DNA of 64,000 bases from Piper betle (lineage: Eukaryota > Streptophyta > Magnoliopsida > Piperales > Piperaceae): assembly GCA_033002965.1 (NCBI GenBank), contig JAURVB010013237.1:1-64000 (forward strand), written 5' to 3'. Under the pieces are notes generated by a model, which was not told the origin of the DNA, ran no database searches, and saw only the letters and a list, made by a program, of their open reading frames with translations. Below, piece by piece: positions 59,558-64,000 of the stretch (positions within the stretch are counted from its first letter, which is position 1; each line of letters starts with the position of its first letter). The position numbers and the translations under genes are program-made.

Positions 59558-59988
59558 ATCCGGTTGTTGTTGTTGCTGAAAAGAAAGTGAAGGGGGTTGA
59601 TAATGCTGTGATGGTGGTGGTGGATTAGTGGGAACAGCAACCGGTTGTGGAGAGTTATTCCATGAAAAATTGGGTTATTGCACCAGCCCACATTGTAGGT
59701 GTTGGAATAGGGATTGTTGTTCCAAATAAAGTTGCCTACGTAATTAACTTGATCTGTTGCACATTGACCTGTAAAATGTCCTTGTCCACACCATTCACAC
59801 CTTGGCTCCACAACATTAACCTGTCTCTGTATATTAAGAATTTGAACTTCATTAGTTAAAACACTGACCTGAGCAGATAAAGCAGTAAGTGCATCTAATT
59901 CTAAAACTTCGGTAGTCCTCCATGAATGCATGGCTTCTTCCTCTATTGGTTCTTGTGCTCTTCTTCCAGCGGCACACAAGTTTCTCAA
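59554..59988 (-). pseudogene. Gag middle part with zinc knuckle (Athila-like)
   Basis: The 144-codon frame contains 'LTALSAQVSVLTNEVQILN', a coiled-coil-like stretch. The knuckle 'CEWCGQGHFTGQC' follows, then 'NPYSNTYNVGW', all as in Athila gag. It overlaps the next frame by four bases (ATGA type). A one-base shift near 59600-59620 explains the break, because the downstream frame already reads 'PSLSFQQQQQPD' there. The gag core upstream is missing, so the protein is incomplete. Confidence 0.82.
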
Positions 59989-60185
59989 ATGCTTTCAATC
60001 TTTGAATCACAAGAAGACAAAGGGTGACCGTACTAATAAACAAATGATAATAAATAATAGAAGGAAGAAGACAATGATATAGTTTATTTTTTTCTTTTTT
60101 CTTTAAATATAATCAGACACTAAAATCTAAAAAGAAAAGAAAAACACTCAAAATTCTAATCCTAAATTAATTAAGAAAATTCGAT

Positions 60186-60203
60186 CTCCCGGCAACGGCG
60201 CCA
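60186..60203 (-). other. Primer binding site of the Athila-like element (Asp-tRNA-type)
   Basis: The minus strand reads TGGCGCCGTTGCCGGGAG, the site typical of Athila and related elements, six bases inside the 5' LTR end at 60210. It differs from the initiator-Met-type sites of elements A, C, D and F. Confidence 0.9.
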
Positions 60204-60209
60204 AAAACT

Positions 60210-61382
60210 TGTTAGACTATTTTCAGTGACATGCAAGTATACATGGTCGCAACAAGTAGTATGATGATAAATTAGATTATCGTTCCCACAGAGAGATGAA
60301 TTGTCTTAAATTAATTAAAGAAAATAAAATTAAGAACAAAACAGAAATAATTAACTTAACGGAATCTAAATACTAACTTAAATAAAAAGAGAAGTTAAAA
60401 TTATAAAACTCGTTCTAGAGTCGAATTTCCCTTAATATGAATTTAATCTTCATCATATCTTACTTTTATCTTTTATTCCCTCGGATTGTCGATCTAGGAT
60501 AATTATATGACATGGTGGCTCCCGCTCCTTCATGCTTCTATTATTTTGCCTCAATTTCTACCTCCCGGTGATAATTGATTAATCAACAAAATAATGCATT
60601 AAGAATTTCCTTACAACCGCATACGGTGTTGTGTATCTTCCGACCACAACGACAAACAAGTCAAAAGACTCGTCGTATGATGAATTATCAATGACTAATC
60701 TAATTAATTTCTCCCGAAATCTAATTAAACCTCATGATCTAAGAAATAGGTGATCAATCTATTCTTAGCATTAAGAATATGATAATTCAAACATTCCGAT
60801 TGAATAAAAGAGTAAAAGCTTGAAATAAATTCAATTAAATCATGTTAAGTTCCATTCTTCTCTAGAACGAAATAATAGACTACTCCATAATAAAAATAGA
60901 AAACAATATAAAGAAAAACAATATAAAGAAGAAACTAACTTTTATTACGAAAGAGAAAGAAATTACAAAAACTAAAACTACTACTTCTACTACAATCTGA
61001 AGCCAAGAGATGAGATATGATCAACAACAAATGACCACCCCTTTATATAGAAGTGGAGATACAAGAATTCGAAAAGGGTGTTCACAAATCGACGTAGTCT
61101 AATTAATTATAATGTCCCTTCAAGTTTCCAACTGTTCGACTCCATTGAACATCATGAATTGTAGCCATTGGGTAGCGCCAAGTGTCATGACCAATCAAAT
61201 CCAAAGCTTAATTTATTCATCTTTTTCTGTATTAAAACATCAAAGTTAAGCATATATAATAAAATATTAATTAACTAAAATAATAAAGTAAAATATTACT
61301 TAATTAATAATGTTTATACCCGAGAAGTACAAAATCATATTAAAAAACCTGGGTAAATATTGTATATTTTAAACGCTTAACA
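60210..61382 (-). repeat. 5' LTR of the Athila-like element
   Basis: It starts TGTTAGACTATTTTCAG and ends AACGCTTAACA on the plus strand. It is nearly identical to 56133-57306; visible differences include the first 60 bases, 'ctaacttaaataaaa' against 'ctaactttaaattaaaa', and a few single bases. Confidence 0.92.
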
Positions 61383-63481
61383 GTGATAAAACCACTAAGC
61401 TACATAATTAAATGAAACAAGTCAATATAATTCCTATTATCATTTCTCGAGACTTGTAGTACTTATGAGCCTATGTTGAGCTCCAATTATGCTGGGAGGG
61501 ATAGCCACCTATCCAATTACAATCCCATGTATGCGCACACACGCTAGGTGGCCCACGGCTTATAGTTACCGATATTTGTCATTGAGTCGACCCTCTTGGT
61601 ATCACAAGTGCATAATGAGTTGTCTTGCGCTACTGTGCCCTATCGCCCCTTTCGGCATGAGACTAGGTATTTAATCTTTCAAGGGGTGTTGCCTATGTAG
61701 AATTGAGTCAATTCATTGACCTCGGTTGTGTTCGACGCATGGTGGTCAGATATGAACTCAAGTCGACCAAGACTCCCACAGTGTAATTTTTTTAAAGGTG
61801 CAGCCCCGTGTTGGACTGAGTCAATTCCTTGACCCCAGTTGCACTCGATGTATGGTGGTCGAATCTAGGCTCAGGCTGACCATACCAAAAGAAAATACAA
61901 CATTTCAAATAATTATATACACCTAGATAGTTCGCAACTGAACTCTCAACCGAGACCGACGATCCTAATCTGAACAAGAAAATAAAATTATACATAAGTA
62001 TAATTTTATTCGAGTAGAAATACATGAAACTAAAAGACCTAATATATCCTTATTAACCCTTGATAACATAAAGCATATAACATTCAACAATATTAAACAT
62101 TAAGTTCTCAGCCTTTACAACAAGCCTAGCTAGGTTATTAATCATTTATGTGACCTAATCACTTAAGTCATACTTTACATTTTTAAATTAGTTATTTAAA
62201 TCACAATTCATACTTTACTAATGATAAATGATTATTAACATATAACCAAGTATTTAATTACCATTATTAGTATAGTTTCCTTTGAGACAATAATTACTTA
62301 ACCAACGATCTCAACGATTTAGCTTACGATTTTAAATCTTTAATTACTATCATTGTTAATACCAATTTAGTGAATATTAGATACTTCATTAAATAAAAGC
62401 TTGGGTATACCTATAATAATTTATTAATTTTTTTATAAATTCTGAATATTTACCTGACAATTAATTAAGTCGTTCTATTAAATTATTTAAAATAATTTGT
62501 GTTATCCTAATTCAATGATAATACTAATTTAAATTATTTTAAATCGTTCAGCTCAATAAAGACTCAAACTTTATTTATTTTCTCTAAACTATTTAGGTTC
62601 ACCGCTTGTGATCAGCACACTTATAGTGTAATAGCCTATTCTTCTACCTTTCGAACTTGTTATTAAAATAATCTACTTTATCTATCTAGTATTAATTTAA
62701 TATGGTAAAGGTGAAATCTTTATTTTATTGATCACTTATAACCATCCGATATAAAGTAATACCTTATAGTACACCGATTAATTATCAACAACTTATCTTT
62801 ACCGTAATTTTCTTACTCAAGGCAATTTCGTACAATAATTAATTAGCTTAGCAATCGTAACCCATAATCATTAAAAATAATAATATTAACACGAGTTATA
62901 TTATAATGTTTATCATTTGGTTGTTTAGTTACTTAGGCAGATATAAGCTTTGCATTTCTACCTCCATGTCAAGCCTCTGGATTTTTTTAAGGATTTATTA
63001 TGAATTAGTATTATTCTTGACTCGAGCCAGTGTCGAGTCAAATTTTATTTACGAGTCTGCCACCAGAGTGTTTCTTCTTCCCTTCCGACACTTCTCTTCT
63101 CCAAACCCCATCCTCCCACCATACAAGTTGTCGCCGCCGCCGATCGCCTTCGGCCTCCGTCGATTGTCGCCGTCCAGCCCTGCCATGCCGTCATAGTGTC
63201 GCCCCGAACAACCCCAGCCGCCTTGCCGCTGCAACGCCGACATCGCCACACCTAGTGACGTGCTTGCGTTGTCGATTCAGCCGCCGGTGAGCAATGCCAC
63301 CGCGGTCGGGTGGTCACCACGATACCTCGACCCTCTAGTGATCTTCCCCGACCATATCGGAACCCATTGTCGCCTAGGACTGCTGGATCTCTTCACCAAT
63401 CACCCTCGCCTTTGTTTTTGCCATTTGCTATCGCAGCCTGGCATCCATGCATGCAAGATCGGCCATAAAGAAATCGATGAA

Positions 63482-63567
63482 AAGTGCAATATAATGAGCT
63501 AAGTCATCTCTTTAAACTTGGTTAACCACTTTTAAAGAAATGACTTAGGCCCATTACATTGCACTTT
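63482..63567. repeat. Near-perfect palindrome at the start of TRIM copy C3
   Basis: The arms meet at GGTTAACC (63521-63528). Left-arm 'aaagtgcaatataatg' and 'ctaagtcatctctttaaa' pair with right-arm 'tttaaagaaatgacttagg' and 'cattacattgcacttt', with few mismatches over about 43 bp per arm. The right arm is the normal 3' half of the TRIM LTR and the left arm is the same half inverted. Confidence 0.9.
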
Positions 63568-63585
63568 GGGCTGGGTTGTTACAAA

Positions 63586-63597
63586 TGGTATCAGAGC
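63586..63597 (+). other. Primer binding site of TRIM copy C3 (initiator-Met type)
   Basis: TGGTATCAGAGC begins three bases after the LTR end at 63583. It is an exact match to the usual plant LTR-element site. Confidence 0.9.
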
Positions 63598-63895
63598 AAT
63601 CTAGTTCCTTATTAGATGGTGGGCTGGACTACGGACGTTGGCTAAGGCTACCGGTCATAGCCTAGAGAAGGATGTGTGCTAAAGCTAGTAACAGAAGCTG
63701 TGTGTAGGAATTTTGGGGATGAAATTTGCTAAAGTGGGTGGATTGCGATATCCCTCAACTTAGTCCTATATCTAATACCTACCGGGCAAAGATCCTGTTT
63801 ATAAGTGGGAATGAACTATAAATCTTTAACTTGGTTAACCACGTTTAAAGAAATGACTTAGCCTATTACATTGCACTTTGGGCCAGGTCATTATA

Positions 63896-64000
63896 GATAT
63901 TGTTTAGGAGCTCGAAACCAACTCGTTTAAGAGCTTAAAACCAACTAGTTTGAGAGCTTGAAACCAGCTCATTTAGGAGCTCAAAATCAATCAATCATAA
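63896..64000. repeat. 23-bp tandem repeat at the window end
   Basis: About four units of 'gagctcgaaaccaactcgttta' type follow each other at 63907-63995 with a 23-bp period. Similar 'ctcgtttgaagagcttcaaac' sequence lies at 55785-55805, on the other side of B3 and in inverse orientation. The array may run beyond the window. Confidence 0.7.

Larger units (their letters stand above)
56133..61382 (-). mobile_element. Young non-autonomous Athila-like Ty3/gypsy element
   Basis: LTRs 56133-57306 (1174 bp) and 60210-61382 (1173 bp) differ at about a dozen positions by eye, near 99% identity. GTGAT at 56128-56132 and 61383-61387 is a perfect target duplication. Minus orientation is shown by the PBS beside the right LTR and the purine tract beside the left LTR. 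The 2.9-kb interior encodes only gag and a short fused tail; protease, RT, RNase H and the integrase core are absent. It must rely on enzymes from a full-length relative if mobile. Confidence 0.93.
55812..63480 (-). mobile_element. B-family LTR B3, split by the Athila-like element
   Basis: The left piece (55812-56132) begins 'tgcaacgactcgccc', a diverged B end, and includes 'ggaggtaattctgcg' just before the insertion. The right piece (61383 onward) continues 'gtgataaaaccactaagc' exactly as B1 does at 48720. The tandem conserved block lies at 61690-61880, and AT-rich sequence parallels 39560-40380 in inverse. Its G/C-richer part near 63060-63130 parallels the complement of 39420-39540. The right end is uncertain, because TRIM copy C3 starts near 63482. 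The frame at 63030-63290 is a by-product of a CG-rich stretch. Confidence 0.72.
63482..63895 (+). mobile_element. TRIM-like element copy C3
   Basis: A shortened left LTR with palindromic start ends 'gggttgttaca' at 63583. An interior of about 160 bp without genes follows, starting with an intact PBS. The right LTR (63744-63895, 152 bp) begins TGCGATATCCCTCAACTTAG and ends 'caggtcattata'. The interior is closely related to those of C1 and C2. Confidence 0.82.

Noticed and set aside
63030..63290. Serine/proline/arginine-rich frame near the window end
   Set aside because: The stretch parallels a noncoding leader-like part of the B LTR (complement of 39420-39540), and overlapping frames exist on both strands.

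Overview
The window looks like nuclear DNA from a repeat-rich angiosperm. It holds one spliced plant gene of the DUF630/DUF632 family, and almost everything else is LTR-retrotransposon sequence of plant type: Ty3/gypsy chromovirus pol, an Athila-like gag, solo LTRs, and very small TRIM-like elements. I see no bacterial, organellar or rRNA/tRNA gene content. The species cannot be named from the sequence alone. For reference I label the repeat families A to F, H and 'Athila-like'; these are my own names.

Layout. 1-5965: a decayed plus-strand chromovirus (F) between a truncated LTR and a longer LTR, with a 112-bp tandem triplication just before the second LTR. 5966-9554: a decayed minus-strand chromovirus (H) with integrase, RNase H, reverse transcriptase, protease and gag pieces. 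9555-15242: degenerate LTR fragments. 15243-15713: a complete TRIM-like element of about 470 bp. 15714-18180: GC-richer sequence I cannot classify. 18181-23067: upstream region and the four-exon DUF630/DUF632 gene (741 codons, all splice phases agree). 23150-27506: a gag-only minus-strand element (D1) whose truncated LTR starts about 85 bp after the gene's stop codon.

27792-46260 is a four-level nest. A decayed ORF with a putative-plant-transposon-protein-like domain (E) is split by a gypsy LTR element (D2). D2's LTR is split by a solo LTR (B2, perfect 5-bp target duplication TAAGT). B2 is split by a nearly full-length Tekay/Del-type chromovirus (A, 7.7 kb, two LTRs, PBS and PPT, pol broken by stops and a deletion). 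48181-51514: a TRIM-like element split by a 2.9-kb solo LTR (B1). 51515-55018: a second, inverted copy of E. 55812-63480: another B LTR (B3) split by a young non-autonomous Athila-like element (56133-61382; LTRs about 99% identical, perfect target duplication GTGAT). Its gag frame appears joined directly to an integrase C-terminal tail. 63482-63895: a third TRIM-like copy.

Only the DUF630/DUF632 gene looks like an intact host gene. Most interesting are the order of the nest, the near-perfect palindrome at the start of two of three TRIM-like copies, the gag/integrase-tail deletion derivative, and the LTR-derived 3' flank of the gene, which carries an AATAAA. All identities come from reading sequence and translations by eye. 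No alignment or database search was run.
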